Positions 1 to 12,810 of a stretch of 64,000 nt of DNA are shown piece after piece (position 1 is the stretch's first letter; each line of letters starts with the position of its first letter). Source of the DNA: Pseudarthrobacter chlorophenolicus A6. Lineage in GTDB: Bacteria; Actinomycetota; Actinomycetes; Actinomycetales; Micrococcaceae. Under the pieces are notes generated by a model that was not told where the DNA came from, did not search any database, and was given only the letters and a program-made list of their open reading frames with translations. The position numbers were made by a program, and so were the translations under genes. The stretch lies in contig NC_011886.1 in assembly GCF_000022025.1 (NCBI RefSeq), positions 1,684,980 through 1,748,979 on the forward strand. The letters are read 5' to 3'.

Positions 1-1176
1 GTCACGTACTATTGCGGCTTCGACCCCACCGCCCCCAGCCTGCACCTGGGCAACCTGGTGCAGCTGCTGGTCATGCGGCGGCTGCAGCTCGCCGGGCACA
101 AGCCCCTGGGCCTCGTGGGCGGTTCCACCGGCATGATCGGCGATCCGCGGCCGACGGCGGAACGCACCTTGAACACGAAGGACACGGTTGCCGAATGGGT
201 CGGGTACCTCCAGGCGCAGGTACGCCGTTTCCTCAGCTTCGAGGGTGACAACGCCGCCCGGATGGTGAACAACCTGGACTGGACTGCGCCGCTGAGTGCC
301 ATCGACTTCCTGCGCGAAGTGGGCAAGCACTTCCGTGTAGGCACCATGCTGCGCAAGGACGCCGTTGCGTCCCGGCTCAGCTCGGACGAGGGCATCAGCT
401 ACACGGAATTCAGCTACCAGATCCTCCAGGGCATGGACTACCTGCAGCTCTACCGTGATTACGCTTGCATGCTGCAGACCGGCGGTTCGGACCAGTGGGG
501 CAACCTGACGAGCGGCACCGAGCTTATCCGCAAGGTGGAGGGCAAGAGCGTCCACGCCCTGGGAACGCCGTTGATCACCAACTCCGACGGAACAAAGTTC
601 GGCAAGAGCGAAGGGAACGCCATCTGGCTGGATGCCGGCATGTGCAGCGCCTACGCCTTCTACCAGTTCTGGCTGAACACGGCAGATGCGGACGTCGTAG
701 ACCGGCTCAAGGTGTTCACCTTCCTCACCCGCGCGGAGATCGAGGATATTGCCACGTCCGTTGCCGAGCGTCCCTTCGCCCGTGAGGGCCAGCGGAAGCT
801 CGCCTTCGAAGTGACCTCGCTGGTCCACGGTGTTGAGGCTACGGAGAAGGTGATTGCCGCATCCGCCGCCCTTTTCGGCAACGGTGACCTTGGCGCGCTG
901 GACAAGCAGACCCTGCAGGCGGCCACCTCAGAGCTCCCCACCGCCACGGTGCAGGTGGACGCGTTGGGAATTGTGGACCTGCTGGTGGCGTCCGGCCTGT
1001 CGGAAAGCAAGTCGGCAGCCCGGCGCACTGTTGGCGAAGGCGGCGCCTACGTCAACAATGAAAAGGTGCTGGACCCGGAAACAGTCATTGCGGAATCTGA
1101 ACTTCTTCACGGGCAGTACCTGCTGCTCCGCCGGGGCAAGAAGAACCTTGCAACGGTGGAAGTGCTGGTCCCGTAG
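1..1176 (+). CDS. tyrS: Tyrosyl-tRNA synthetase, 5' truncated by window edge
   Basis: Class I aminoacyl-tRNA synthetase that activates tyrosine with ATP and charges tRNA-Tyr in the cytoplasm. The frame is open from base 1 to the TAG at 1174-1176, giving 391 codons; about 40 N-terminal residues of the usual length are off the window. The HIGH-type motif appears as HLGN near visible residue 16, and the KMSKS-type loop as KFGKS around bases 595-609, the form usual for bacterial TyrRS. The last 65 or so residues (LVASGLSESKSAARRTV) look like the C-terminal S4 RNA-binding domain. The gene lies just upstream of the rRNA operon on the same strand and is separated from it by a terminator. Identification is firm; only the start is missing. 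Confidence 0.97.
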   Translation, partial: VTYYCGFDPTAPSLHLGNLVQLLVMRRLQLAGHKPLGLVGGSTGMIGDPRPTAERTLNTKDTVAEWVGYLQAQVRRFLSFEGDNAARMVNNLDWTAPLSAIDFLREVGKHFRVGTMLRKDAVASRLSSDEGISYTEFSYQILQGMDYLQLYRDYACMLQTGGSDQWGNLTSGTELIRKVEGKSVHALGTPLITNSDGTKFGKSEGNAIWLDAGMCSAYAFYQFWLNTADADVVDRLKVFTFLTRAEIEDIATSVAERPFAREGQRKLAFEVTSLVHGVEATEKVIAASAALFGNGDLGALDKQTLQAATSELPTATVQVDALGIVDLLVASGLSESKSAARRTVGEGGAYVNNEKVLDPETVIAESELLHGQYLLLRRGKKNLATVEVLVP

Positions 1177-1202
1177 TCGGAGGGAGCGAAACCTACCATC
1201 TG

Positions 1203-1254
1203 CACGCCTCTCTGTGGCCGATTTGCGCGGCCACGGAGGGGCGTGTATTGTTTT
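1203..1254 (+). terminator. Intrinsic terminator after tyrS
   Basis: An 18-bp stem (1203-1220 with 1228-1245, a few G-U pairs) with a 7-nt loop is followed by the T-rich tract TATTGTTTT. It lies 27 bp after the tyrS stop and insulates the rRNA promoter region from tyrS transcription. Confidence 0.8.
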
Positions 1255-1401
1255 CTGAGTTGCCGCCGCTGAGTGGTGACAAACCCCCAACCGATATTGA
1301 GAAGCGATTCTTGGCCATGCGGTGCATGGAACGAAGGAATGCTTCACTTTTCGCTGGGCGGATTCGGTTCTGCAGAGTGAATTCCGGGAAAACAACCGGA
1401 T

Positions 1402-1431
1402 TTGCAAAAGTGAAACTGAATGAAATAAGAT
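1402..1431 (+). promoter_or_regulatory. Candidate rRNA operon promoter
   Basis: TTGCAA at 1402-1407 and TAAGAT at 1426-1431, separated by 18 bp, make a plausible sigma-70-type promoter in the AT-rich leader before 16S rRNA. rRNA operons often have several promoters and I could not exclude others between 1380 and 1640. The call rests on hexamer similarity alone. Confidence 0.4.
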
Positions 1432-1509
1432 TGAAACATCGCAGCGAAGAAATACGGAATAGAAATTCATTGCTAAATGGATTGTTTCGGGAATATTCGA
1501 ATGTGTCTG

Positions 1510-1531
1510 TTGTTTGAGAACTCAATAGTGT
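1510..1531 (+). promoter_or_regulatory. rRNA leader box (antitermination/processing element)
   Basis: The element TTGTTTGAGAACT followed by CAATAGTG lies about 160 bp before 16S. A near-identical copy recurs before 23S at 3572-3593. This is the conserved actinobacterial rRNA leader sequence thought to act in Nus-type antitermination and precursor processing. The duplication is seen directly; the function is from family knowledge. Confidence 0.65.
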
Positions 1532-1687
1532 GCCAAGTTTGTTGATACCAATTTATCGTAATTGGTTGAATTTGCTGAATCGTGCCGCCCCTGTGGCGTG
1601 GTTTGGTGTTTTTAGCTGGTTTCAAATTTTGTGCAGCTTTTATCGCCGTTATTTCCGGTGGTTTTGGTTGTGTCTGTTTTTGTTTTA

Positions 1688-6850
<5,163 letters not shown>

Positions 6851-6872
6851 CACACAGATACATACAAAACTC

Positions 6873-6894
6873 TGCTTGCGTCCACTATGTGGTT
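6873..6894 (+). other. Right arm of 23S precursor processing stalk
   Basis: TGCTTGCGTCCACTATGTGG and the next two bases pair with 3581-3603 in the 16S-23S spacer over about 22 bp with two G-U positions. The duplex brackets the whole 23S gene and is the expected RNase III substrate. Pairing is seen directly; enzyme assignment is from general knowledge. Confidence 0.7.
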
Positions 6895-7031
6895 CCCAAC
6901 CAACAACCCAACACGTTGCTGGCCGGAACCAAACAACTAAATACACAACACCACACAGCTGTCCAATGGACAGCGAGTTGTAACCACAGTTTTCCCACAC
7001 CACCCCCGCGGGGTTGGTGACGGGTGAAAGG

Positions 7032-7149
7032 GTTACGGCGGTCATAGCGTGGGGGAAACGCCCGGTCCCATTCCGAACCCGGAAGCTAAGACCCACAGCG
7101 CCGATGGTACTGCACCCGGGAGGGTGTGGGAGAGTAGGACACCGCCGGA
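7032..7149 (+). rRNA. 5S ribosomal RNA
   Basis: About 118 nt starting GTTACGGCGGTCATAGCG and ending CACCGCCGGAC. It carries the conserved CCCGGTCCCATTCCGAACCC and GAAGCTAAG segments, and the 5' and 3' ends pair (ACGGCGG with CCGCCG). It is the last gene of the operon, about 180 bp after 23S. Confidence 0.96.
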
Positions 7150-7158
7150 CATAAATTA

Positions 7159-7194
7159 CGTAGGGCCCTGACAAAGGAACGTCAGGGCCCTACG
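7159..7194 (+). terminator. rRNA operon terminator
   Basis: A perfect 14-bp inverted repeat (CGTAGGGCCCTGAC at 7159-7172 with its complement at 7181-7194) around an 8-nt loop lies 9 bp after 5S. The trailing sequence ACTTTAA is only weakly T-rich, but stem strength and position make this the operon terminator. Confidence 0.85.
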
Positions 7195-7225
7195 ACTTTA
7201 ACCACCACACACCAGGGAACACCCC

Positions 7226-7353
7226 CGCCCACTTACGGCAGCTCCCACCCGGACCCCCACTCACTTATGGCGGTTCCCACCCGGACCCCCGCTCACTTGT
7301 GGCGGGTCTGACCCGGACCCCCGCTCACTCGTGGCGGCGTAGACCTGGGCCCC
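7226..7353 (+). repeat. Four tandem 32-bp repeats
   Basis: Four direct, imperfect 32-bp units start at 7226, 7258, 7290 and 7322. Each contains a core close to CTCACTTNTGGCGG followed by CCCGGACCCC-type sequence. They follow the rRNA terminator in a gene-free stretch from 7200 to 7758. Between this array and the inverted one lies a small perfect hairpin (CCTAACA, 5-nt loop, TGTTAGG, 7403-7421). The units are contiguous, without spacers, so this is not a CRISPR array. Confidence 0.85.
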
Positions 7354-7453
7354 CGCAGAAACTCAGGGACACCCCCCCCGAGATGCCCCATCAGATAACG
7401 CACCTAACACCCCCTGTTAGGAACCACACCTGATAGAGCAACAGGCCACGACT

Positions 7454-7508
7454 CCACCAAAAGTGAGCGCGCGTCAGAAGAATCACCGCCACTAATGAGC
7501 GCGCGTCA
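7454..7508 (-). repeat. Two inverted copies of the 32-bp repeat core
   Basis: Read on the minus strand, 7454-7467 (CTCACTTTTGGTGG) and 7486-7499 (CTCATTAGTGGCGG) match the core of the upstream array and are again exactly 32 bp apart. Each is joined to TGAGCGCGCGTCA on the plus strand (7464-7476 and 7496-7508). The two arrays therefore face each other across about 100 bp. Confidence 0.75.
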
Positions 7509-7758
7509 CGGGGTGGGGAAGGGGTGGTGGCCAAGGGTGCCGGCGGCGAAACGGCCACCGCGGGTGTACAGCGGTGTGAAGATTCACACGATGCAGCTGC
7601 CAGGGGCATCCCTGGACCGGCGATTATGCGGGCTCCCCTAGAATTGATGGAGATGTACGGACCTGGAAGCGCTCTGTTTCGGGTTGCGTAAGTACGAAGC
7701 ACGGATACGATCGGCTGCAGTTGCGCCAGCGGTCGGCTTACAACAGGAGGAATCCATC

Positions 7759-9681
7759 ATGGCCGAACACGGCGGAGGAAACCGCGGAAATGACCGCGGA
7801 GCGTTCCGGGGGAACAACAACTCCGGCGGTGACCCGCGAGGCTTCCGGGGCCGCGGGAACCGCGACAACAACGAACGCTCCTCCGGTAACGGTGAGCGGA
7901 AGCCCTCTGGTGATCGGGATCGTAAGCCGTTTGGTGACCGTCCGCGTCGTGATGGTGATCAGGATCGTCGTGGTTTCAGTGGCGGTGGTGAGCGTAAGCC
8001 TTTCGGTGATCGCGACAACCGTTCGTTTGGTGATCGGGATCGTAAGCCGTTTGGTGACCGTCCGCGTCGTGATGGTGATCAGGATCGGCGTGGTTTCAGT
8101 GGCGGCGGTGAGCGTAAGCCTTACGGTGATCGCGACAACCGTTCGTTTGGCGATCGGGATCGTAAGCCGTTTGGTGACCGTCCGCGCCGTGATGGCGACC
8201 AGGATCGGCGTGGTTTCAGCGGTGGTGGAGAGCGTAAGCCTTACGGTGATCGCGACAACCGTTCGTTTGGCGATCGGGATCGTAAGCCGTTTGGTGACCG
8301 TCCGCGCCGTGACGGGGACCAGGATCGCCGTGGTTTCAGCGGTGGCGGAGAGCGTAAGCCTTTCGGTGATCGGGATCGTAAGCCGTTTGGTGACCGTCCG
8401 CGCCGTGACGGGGACCAGGATCGCCGCAGCTTTGGCGGCGGCGAGAACCGCAAGCCCTTCGGCGACCGCCAGGACAGGGACTCCCGCAGCTTTGACCGCG
8501 GTTCTGACCGCGGTTCTGACCGTGGCCCCGCCCGCGGGGGAGCTGATCGTGGAGCAGGCCGTGGCGACTCCGGCCGCGGCTTTGGCAGGGACCGCCAGGA
8601 AGAGCGCCCCGCCCGCACGCACAACGCTGCCGATATCCGCAGCTCCAACCGGCCCGACCGCGAACGCTCACCCGAAATCGATGAGGATGTCACGGGCAAG
8701 GAGCTGGACCGCGCCACGCAGCACCAGATCAAGACCCTTGAGCCGAAGAGCGCCGAGTGGGTTGCCCGCCACCTGGTGATGGCCGGCCGCCTGATTGACG
8801 ACGAGCCGGAACTGGCCTTCCAGCACGCCCTCGCGGCGAGCCGGCGAGGCGGCCGCCTCGGTGCAGTCCGCGAAGCCGTCGGCCTGACCGCCTACGCCGC
8901 GGGCCACTACGGCGAAGCCCTGCGCGAGTTCCGCACCTACCGGCGGATCAGCGGCTCGAACGTCCACCTGCCCGTCATGGCTGACTGCGAGCGTGGCTTG
9001 GGCCGCCCGGACCGGGCATTGGATGTTGCCCGTTCCGAGGAAGCGCAGGACCTGGACGCTCCCGGCAAGGTGGAACTGGCCATCGTCGCCGCCGGCGCCC
9101 GGACGGACCTGGACCAGCTCGATGCCGCGGTCGCTGAGCTGGAAATTCCGCAGCTGGACATCAACCGTGCCTTCTCCTACAGCCCCCGGCTGTTCCGCGC
9201 CTACGCCGGCGCGCTCTCCGCCGTGGGACGCAACGACGAGGCCGACAAGTGGAACAAGCAGGCCGTCGTCGCAGAGAACGCGCTGGGACAGGGCGTTGAC
9301 GAAGAACCTGACATCATCGACCTCGGCTGGGATGAAGAGGAAGAGGCCCGCGAAGAGGCCGAGCGCCGGCGCCTTCGCGAACACGCCGTCAAAGCCTCCG
9401 AAACAGCTTCGGCAGCTGCCGGCAGCCAGGAAGGTTCGGCGTCCGACGACGGCACTCCAGAAGGTGCCGACGCACAGGACGCCGTGGACCACAACGTGGA
9501 TGACCAGGATGCGGATTACTTCGCCTCTGACGACGCAGAGTCGGACGAGGACTCGGTGGAGCCGGACGAACTGGACGCCAATAGCGAAGACACCGACAAC
9601 GAAGACAGCAGCACCGAAGAAGCCGGCAGTGAAGAGCCCGGCGACGACGCTGCAGCCAACCAGGACCGCCGGGAAGACTGA
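7759..9681 (+). CDS. Arg/Gly/Asp tandem-repeat protein with TPR-like domain and acidic tail
   Basis: 640 aa; function unknown. The ATG at 7759 is chosen because AGGAGG lies 9 bp upstream and the protein then begins MAEHGGGNRG. Residues 1 to about 300 are low-complexity and rich in Arg, Gly, Asp and Phe, with 40-residue repeats such as DRDRKPFGDRPRRDGDQDRR, resembling RGG-type RNA-binding tails. About residues 320-520 look like an alpha-helical TPR-type region (HALAASRRGG, YGEALREFRTYRR, LGRPDRALD). The last 120 or so residues are strongly acidic (Glu, Asp, Ser). There is no signal peptide or membrane segment. A TAGAAT hexamer at 7638-7643 could be the -10 region. It sits between the rRNA operon and the HAD-tlyA-nadK-recN run, 5 bp before the HAD gene. 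An RNA- or ribosome-linked role is inference from composition only. Confidence 0.85.
   Translation: MAEHGGGNRGNDRGAFRGNNNSGGDPRGFRGRGNRDNNERSSGNGERKPSGDRDRKPFGDRPRRDGDQDRRGFSGGGERKPFGDRDNRSFGDRDRKPFGDRPRRDGDQDRRGFSGGGERKPYGDRDNRSFGDRDRKPFGDRPRRDGDQDRRGFSGGGERKPYGDRDNRSFGDRDRKPFGDRPRRDGDQDRRGFSGGGERKPFGDRDRKPFGDRPRRDGDQDRRSFGGGENRKPFGDRQDRDSRSFDRGSDRGSDRGPARGGADRGAGRGDSGRGFGRDRQEERPARTHNAADIRSSNRPDRERSPEIDEDVTGKELDRATQHQIKTLEPKSAEWVARHLVMAGRLIDDEPELAFQHALAASRRGGRLGAVREAVGLTAYAAGHYGEALREFRTYRRISGSNVHLPVMADCERGLGRPDRALDVARSEEAQDLDAPGKVELAIVAAGARTDLDQLDAAVAELEIPQLDINRAFSYSPRLFRAYAGALSAVGRNDEADKWNKQAVVAENALGQGVDEEPDIIDLGWDEEEEAREEAERRRLREHAVKASETASAAAGSQEGSASDDGTPEGADAQDAVDHNVDDQDADYFASDDAESDEDSVEPDELDANSEDTDNEDSSTEEAGSEEPGDDAAANQDRRED
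7912..8440 (+). repeat. 120-bp in-frame tandem repeats inside the Arg/Gly/Asp protein gene
   Basis: Units start at 7912, 8032, 8152, 8272 and 8368, marked by GATCGGGATCGTAAGCCG. The first three are 120 bp (40 codons), the fourth is 96 bp through an 8-codon deletion, and the fifth is partial. Units are nearly identical, so the array is recent or kept uniform. It uses many T-ending codons (CGT, GGT, GAT), unlike the flanking gene. Confidence 0.9.
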
Positions 9682-9686
9682 ACCGA

Positions 9687-10676
9687 ATGACTGCCATTTC
9701 CCTGATTTCCCGCTTTGACGCCCTCCTGTCCGACCTGGACGGGGTGGTGTACGCCGGCCCGCATGCTATTCCAGGTGCCGTGGAGTCGCTGCAGCAGCTG
9801 GCCGGCGTTGGCGTGGGTCTTGGCTACGTCACGAACAACGCCTCGCGCTCCCCGGCCGAGGTGGCAGCCCACCTGCGGGAACTCGGGGCGCCGGCAGAGG
9901 ATGAGCAAGTAGTCAGTTCATCCCAGGCGGCCGCGGACCTGCTGGCTTCGCGCCTGGCGCCGGGCTCGAAGGTCCTCATCACGGGAAGTCCGGCGCTGGC
10001 CCACGAAATCGAGCTCGTGGGCCTCACCCCGGTCTTCGGCCAGGACGAGGAGCCCGTGGCCGTGGTCCAGGGCTTCAACCCCGGCATCGGCTGGAAGGAC
10101 CTGGCCGAGGCTGCATATGTGGTGTCCGCCGGTGCCCTGTGGGTGGCGACGAACACGGACATGTCCATCCCGCAGGCGCGTGGGATAGCGCCCGGGAACG
10201 GAACGCTGGTGGCAGCGGTGACCGCTGCCACCGGCCGGACGCCGCTCGTGGCGGGCAAACCGGAGGCACCGCTGTTCCATTCGGCTGCGAAGCGGCTCGG
10301 CGCGGAACGCCCGCTGGTAGTGGGCGACAGGCTGGACACCGACATCCTCGGCGGCAACAACGCAGGGTTTGCCACTGCCGCGGTGCTGACCGGCGTCGAC
10401 ACCCTGGAATCGATCCTGGCTACCCGCTCCGCCGAGCGCCCGGATTACATCATCGGCGCCCTGTCCGACCTGTACCTCCCGTACCCCGACGTGACGCACG
10501 ACGACGGCACGTACGTCTGCGGCGACGCCACGGCACGCGTGGCCAACGGCGCAGTGGGGGTCATCGGCAGCAAGGACAACCTTGACGCGTGGCGGGCCGC
10601 CTGTGCCGCGTGGTGGGCGGCGACGCCGGACGCACCAACGGCGCAGGCACCCAAACTGGCCTGGCTCGGTCACTAG
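9687..10676 (+). CDS. HAD-superfamily hydrolase, subfamily IIA (NagD-like phosphatase)
   Basis: 329-aa cytosolic phosphatase of the NagD/phosphoglycolate phosphatase type. Motif I is DLDGVVYAG near residue 16, with the nucleophile and acid aspartates; motif II is YVTNNASRS near residue 45; motif IV is GDRLDTDI near residue 215, preceded by a GKPEAPLF lysine motif. The IIA cap domain lies between motifs II and IV. The substrate cannot be read from sequence. It starts 5 bp after the repeat-protein gene and is followed by a small gene whose promoter overlaps its end. The same order (HAD, small protein, TlyA, NAD kinase, RecN) is common in Actinobacteria. Confidence 0.93.
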   Translation: MTAISLISRFDALLSDLDGVVYAGPHAIPGAVESLQQLAGVGVGLGYVTNNASRSPAEVAAHLRELGAPAEDEQVVSSSQAAADLLASRLAPGSKVLITGSPALAHEIELVGLTPVFGQDEEPVAVVQGFNPGIGWKDLAEAAYVVSAGALWVATNTDMSIPQARGIAPGNGTLVAAVTAATGRTPLVAGKPEAPLFHSAAKRLGAERPLVVGDRLDTDILGGNNAGFATAAVLTGVDTLESILATRSAERPDYIIGALSDLYLPYPDVTHDDGTYVCGDATARVANGAVGVIGSKDNLDAWRAACAAWWAATPDAPTAQAPKLAWLGH

Positions 10677-10679
10677 ACT
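10674..10679 (+). promoter_or_regulatory. Candidate -10 box for a leaderless start at 10686
   Basis: TAGACT lies 6 nt before the ATG at 10686, at the end of the HAD gene. The same geometry occurs before five other genes in this window (19041, 49764, 53982, 57573, 61347). It would drive a leaderless transcript of the small-protein, tlyA, nadK and recN genes. Confidence 0.5.
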
Positions 10680-10685
10680 GGACTG

Positions 10686-10937
10686 ATGACTGAGCTGACC
10701 CGACCTGACGAATCATCAGCCCAGCCGCCGCGGGACTGGCCCGGGCTGGACGCCGCTGCGATCCCTGATGCCGTGGTGGCCCAGGCCCTGACGGTGCTGG
10801 CAAACCTGCCCGCCACTCCCGTTGAAGAGCACGAAGAGGCGTACGCCAAGCTTCACGATGAGTTGCTGGAGGCCCTCAACGCCAAGCCCCAGGAGCTTGG
10901 AACCCGGGCGTCCGGACCAGCGGACGGCGGAGCCTGA
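10686..10937 (+). CDS. Small conserved hypothetical protein upstream of TlyA
   Basis: 83-aa protein of unknown function. The body is predicted mostly helical (VVAQALTVLANLPATPVEEH, AYAKLHDELLEALN) with a disordered, Pro/Ser-rich N-terminus and a Gly/Ala tail. It has no signal peptide or membrane segment. The stop TGA overlaps the tlyA start by one base (TGATG), so it is translationally coupled to tlyA. No Shine-Dalgarno sequence precedes it and a TAGACT hexamer lies 6 nt before the ATG, which suggests leaderless translation. Small acidic proteins in this position are common in Actinobacteria. Confidence 0.8.
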   Translation: MTELTRPDESSAQPPRDWPGLDAAAIPDAVVAQALTVLANLPATPVEEHEEAYAKLHDELLEALNAKPQELGTRASGPADGGA

Positions 10938-11752
10938 TGCCGGTACGCCTCGACCAGGCCCTGGTGGCCCGGGGCCTTGCCAGGTCCCGGACGCACGCCG
11001 CCGCCCTCATCGCAGAAGGCAAGGTCAGCTCCGGCGGCAAAGTCCTCGCCAAAGCGTCGCTGCAGGTTGACGAAGGCAGGGATCTCGCCGTCGAACACGA
11101 CGACCAGGACACGTACGCGAGCCGTGCCGGCCATAAACTGGCCGGCGCCCTCGACGCCTTCCCGGGTGTCACGGCCCGGGGAAAGCGGTGCCTGGACGCC
11201 GGTGCGTCCACCGGCGGCTTCACCGACGTCCTGCTCCGGCGGGGCGCGGCACACGTGGTGGCTGTCGACGTCGGGCACGGCCAACTGGTGCCCCACCTCC
11301 GCAGCGATCCGCGCGTCGCCGTCCACGAGGGCATGAACGTCAGGTACATGGTGCCGGAGGACATCGGTGGTCCGGCAGCCCTGACCGTCGCGGACCTCTC
11401 CTTCATCTCCCTCACCCTGGTGGTGCAGGCCCTGGCCGCCTGCACGGAACCGGGCGGCGACTTGGTGCTCATGGTCAAACCGCAGTTCGAAATCGGCAAG
11501 GACCGCCTGGGCAGGACCGGCGTCGTCACCTCGGAACGGGAGCGGCGGCTCGCGGTGCACAAGGTGGCCATGGCAGCGCTCGACGCCGGGCTGGACCTGC
11601 ACGGGCTGGCGGTGAGTCCGCTGCCGGGCCAGGACGGAAACGTCGAATACTTCCTGTGGATAAGACGCAGGATCACCCAAGACTTGCCTAAGATCGAAGA
11701 GCGGGAGGCGGCAGCGGCCGCCTTGCTCGGACAAATCTGGCCGAAACACTAG
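10937..11752 (+). CDS. tlyA: TlyA-family rRNA 2'-O-methyltransferase
   Basis: 271-aa S-adenosylmethionine-dependent methyltransferase. In mycobacteria TlyA methylates the ribose of 16S C1409 and 23S C1920 and so confers capreomycin sensitivity. An N-terminal S4-type RNA-binding domain (residues about 1-60, VRLDQALVARGLARSRTHAA) precedes an FtsJ-like methyltransferase fold. The SAM motif is CLDAGASTGGFTDVLLRRGA near residues 85-105, and the VADLSFISLT and MVKPQFE segments carry conserved catalytic Asp and Lys residues. It is coupled to the upstream small gene by TGATG and followed 13 bp later by nadK. Whether both rRNA sites are modified here cannot be told. Confidence 0.94.
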   Translation: MPVRLDQALVARGLARSRTHAAALIAEGKVSSGGKVLAKASLQVDEGRDLAVEHDDQDTYASRAGHKLAGALDAFPGVTARGKRCLDAGASTGGFTDVLLRRGAAHVVAVDVGHGQLVPHLRSDPRVAVHEGMNVRYMVPEDIGGPAALTVADLSFISLTLVVQALAACTEPGGDLVLMVKPQFEIGKDRLGRTGVVTSERERRLAVHKVAMAALDAGLDLHGLAVSPLPGQDGNVEYFLWIRRRITQDLPKIEEREAAAAALLGQIWPKH

Positions 11753-11765
11753 AGAGCGGAACCTG

Positions 11766-12806
11766 ATGAGCAGGCGTGTACTGGTCCTTGCCCATACCGG
11801 CCGCGAGGAATCGCTGAAGGCCGCCTGGGAGGCCTGTGCGCTCCTGCATGCCTCGGGCATTGTGCCCGTCATGCAGGAGTCCGAACTGGACGACATGGAG
11901 CGGTTCTTCGGGCACCTTGCCCAGCCCGTCGAAGTCCTCCACGACCATGTGAGCCTGCCTGAGGTGGAACTGGTGATGGTCCTCGGCGGCGACGGCACCA
12001 TCCTGCGCGCAGCCGAGCTGGTCCGCGAAGTGGACGTCCCGCTGCTGGGGGTCAACCTCGGCCATGTGGGCTTCCTGGCCGAGAGTGAGCGTGCAGACCT
12101 GGCCCAGACGGTGGAATGGATCGCAAGCCGCGATTACACCGTGGAAGAGCGGATGACCATCGATGTCCAGGTTTGGGTCCGGGGCCAGAAAATCTGGCAC
12201 ACCTGGGCACTGAACGAGGCCGCCATCGAGAAAGCCAACCGGGAACGGATGCTGGAGGTGGTCACTGAAGTGGACGAACGCCCACTGACCTCGTTCGGCT
12301 CGGACGGCATTGTGATGGCCACCCCCACGGGGTCCACCGCCTACGCTTTCTCTGCCGGCGGCCCTGTGGTCTGGCCGGAGGTGGAAGCGCTGGTCATCGT
12401 CCCCATCAGCGCCCACGCCCTGTTCGCCAAACCACTGGTGGTTTCGCCCCGGTCGAAGCTCGCGGTCGAGGTCCTGGGCCGCACCGAGGCCCAGGGCGTC
12501 CTGTGGTGTGACGGCCGCCGGTCCGTGGACCTTCCGCCGGGCGCCCGGGTGGAAGTCACCAAGTCGGCAACCCCCGTGCGGCTGGCCCGCACGCACCAGA
12601 CGCCCTTCTCGGCCCGGCTGGTCCGCAAGTTCGAGCTGCCCATCCACGGCTGGCGGGGGCCGGTGCCCAAGGCCAGTGCGGTCCATACGGGGCCCATCCC
12701 CGTGGTCCGCACGCCACGGCCCATGCAGCCGCTGCAGGTGCCCCACAACCAAGAGCCGCAGGCCGGCCGTCCCCAAGCCGGATCTGATCCGTCGACTGCG
12801 GAGTGA
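11766..12806 (+). CDS. nadK: NAD kinase
   Basis: 346-aa NAD kinase that phosphorylates NAD to NADP using ATP or polyphosphate. The GGDGTILRAAELV motif near residues 76-88 is the family signature, followed by NLGHVGFLAE and, near residue 180, the GSDGIVMATPTGSTAYAFSA substrate-binding motif. The C-terminal 60 residues are a Pro-rich extension (HTGPIPVVRTPRPMQP) beyond the usual core and probably disordered. It sits between tlyA and recN, as in many Actinobacteria, 4 bp before the recN ATG. Confidence 0.97.
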   Translation: MSRRVLVLAHTGREESLKAAWEACALLHASGIVPVMQESELDDMERFFGHLAQPVEVLHDHVSLPEVELVMVLGGDGTILRAAELVREVDVPLLGVNLGHVGFLAESERADLAQTVEWIASRDYTVEERMTIDVQVWVRGQKIWHTWALNEAAIEKANRERMLEVVTEVDERPLTSFGSDGIVMATPTGSTAYAFSAGGPVVWPEVEALVIVPISAHALFAKPLVVSPRSKLAVEVLGRTEAQGVLWCDGRRSVDLPPGARVEVTKSATPVRLARTHQTPFSARLVRKFELPIHGWRGPVPKASAVHTGPIPVVRTPRPMQPLQVPHNQEPQAGRPQAGSDPSTAE

Positions 12807-12810
12807 AAGC

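Noticed and set aside
7226..7353. Possible CRISPR array
   Set aside because: The 32-bp units are contiguous and degenerate, with no unique spacers, and no cas genes are in the window.
7738..8622. 294-aa minus-strand ORF opposite the Arg/Gly/Asp repeat gene
   Set aside because: Its repetitive Thr/Ile/Val sequence is the mirror of the 120-bp repeats; it has no plausible start context and the plus-strand frame has a clear ribosome binding site.
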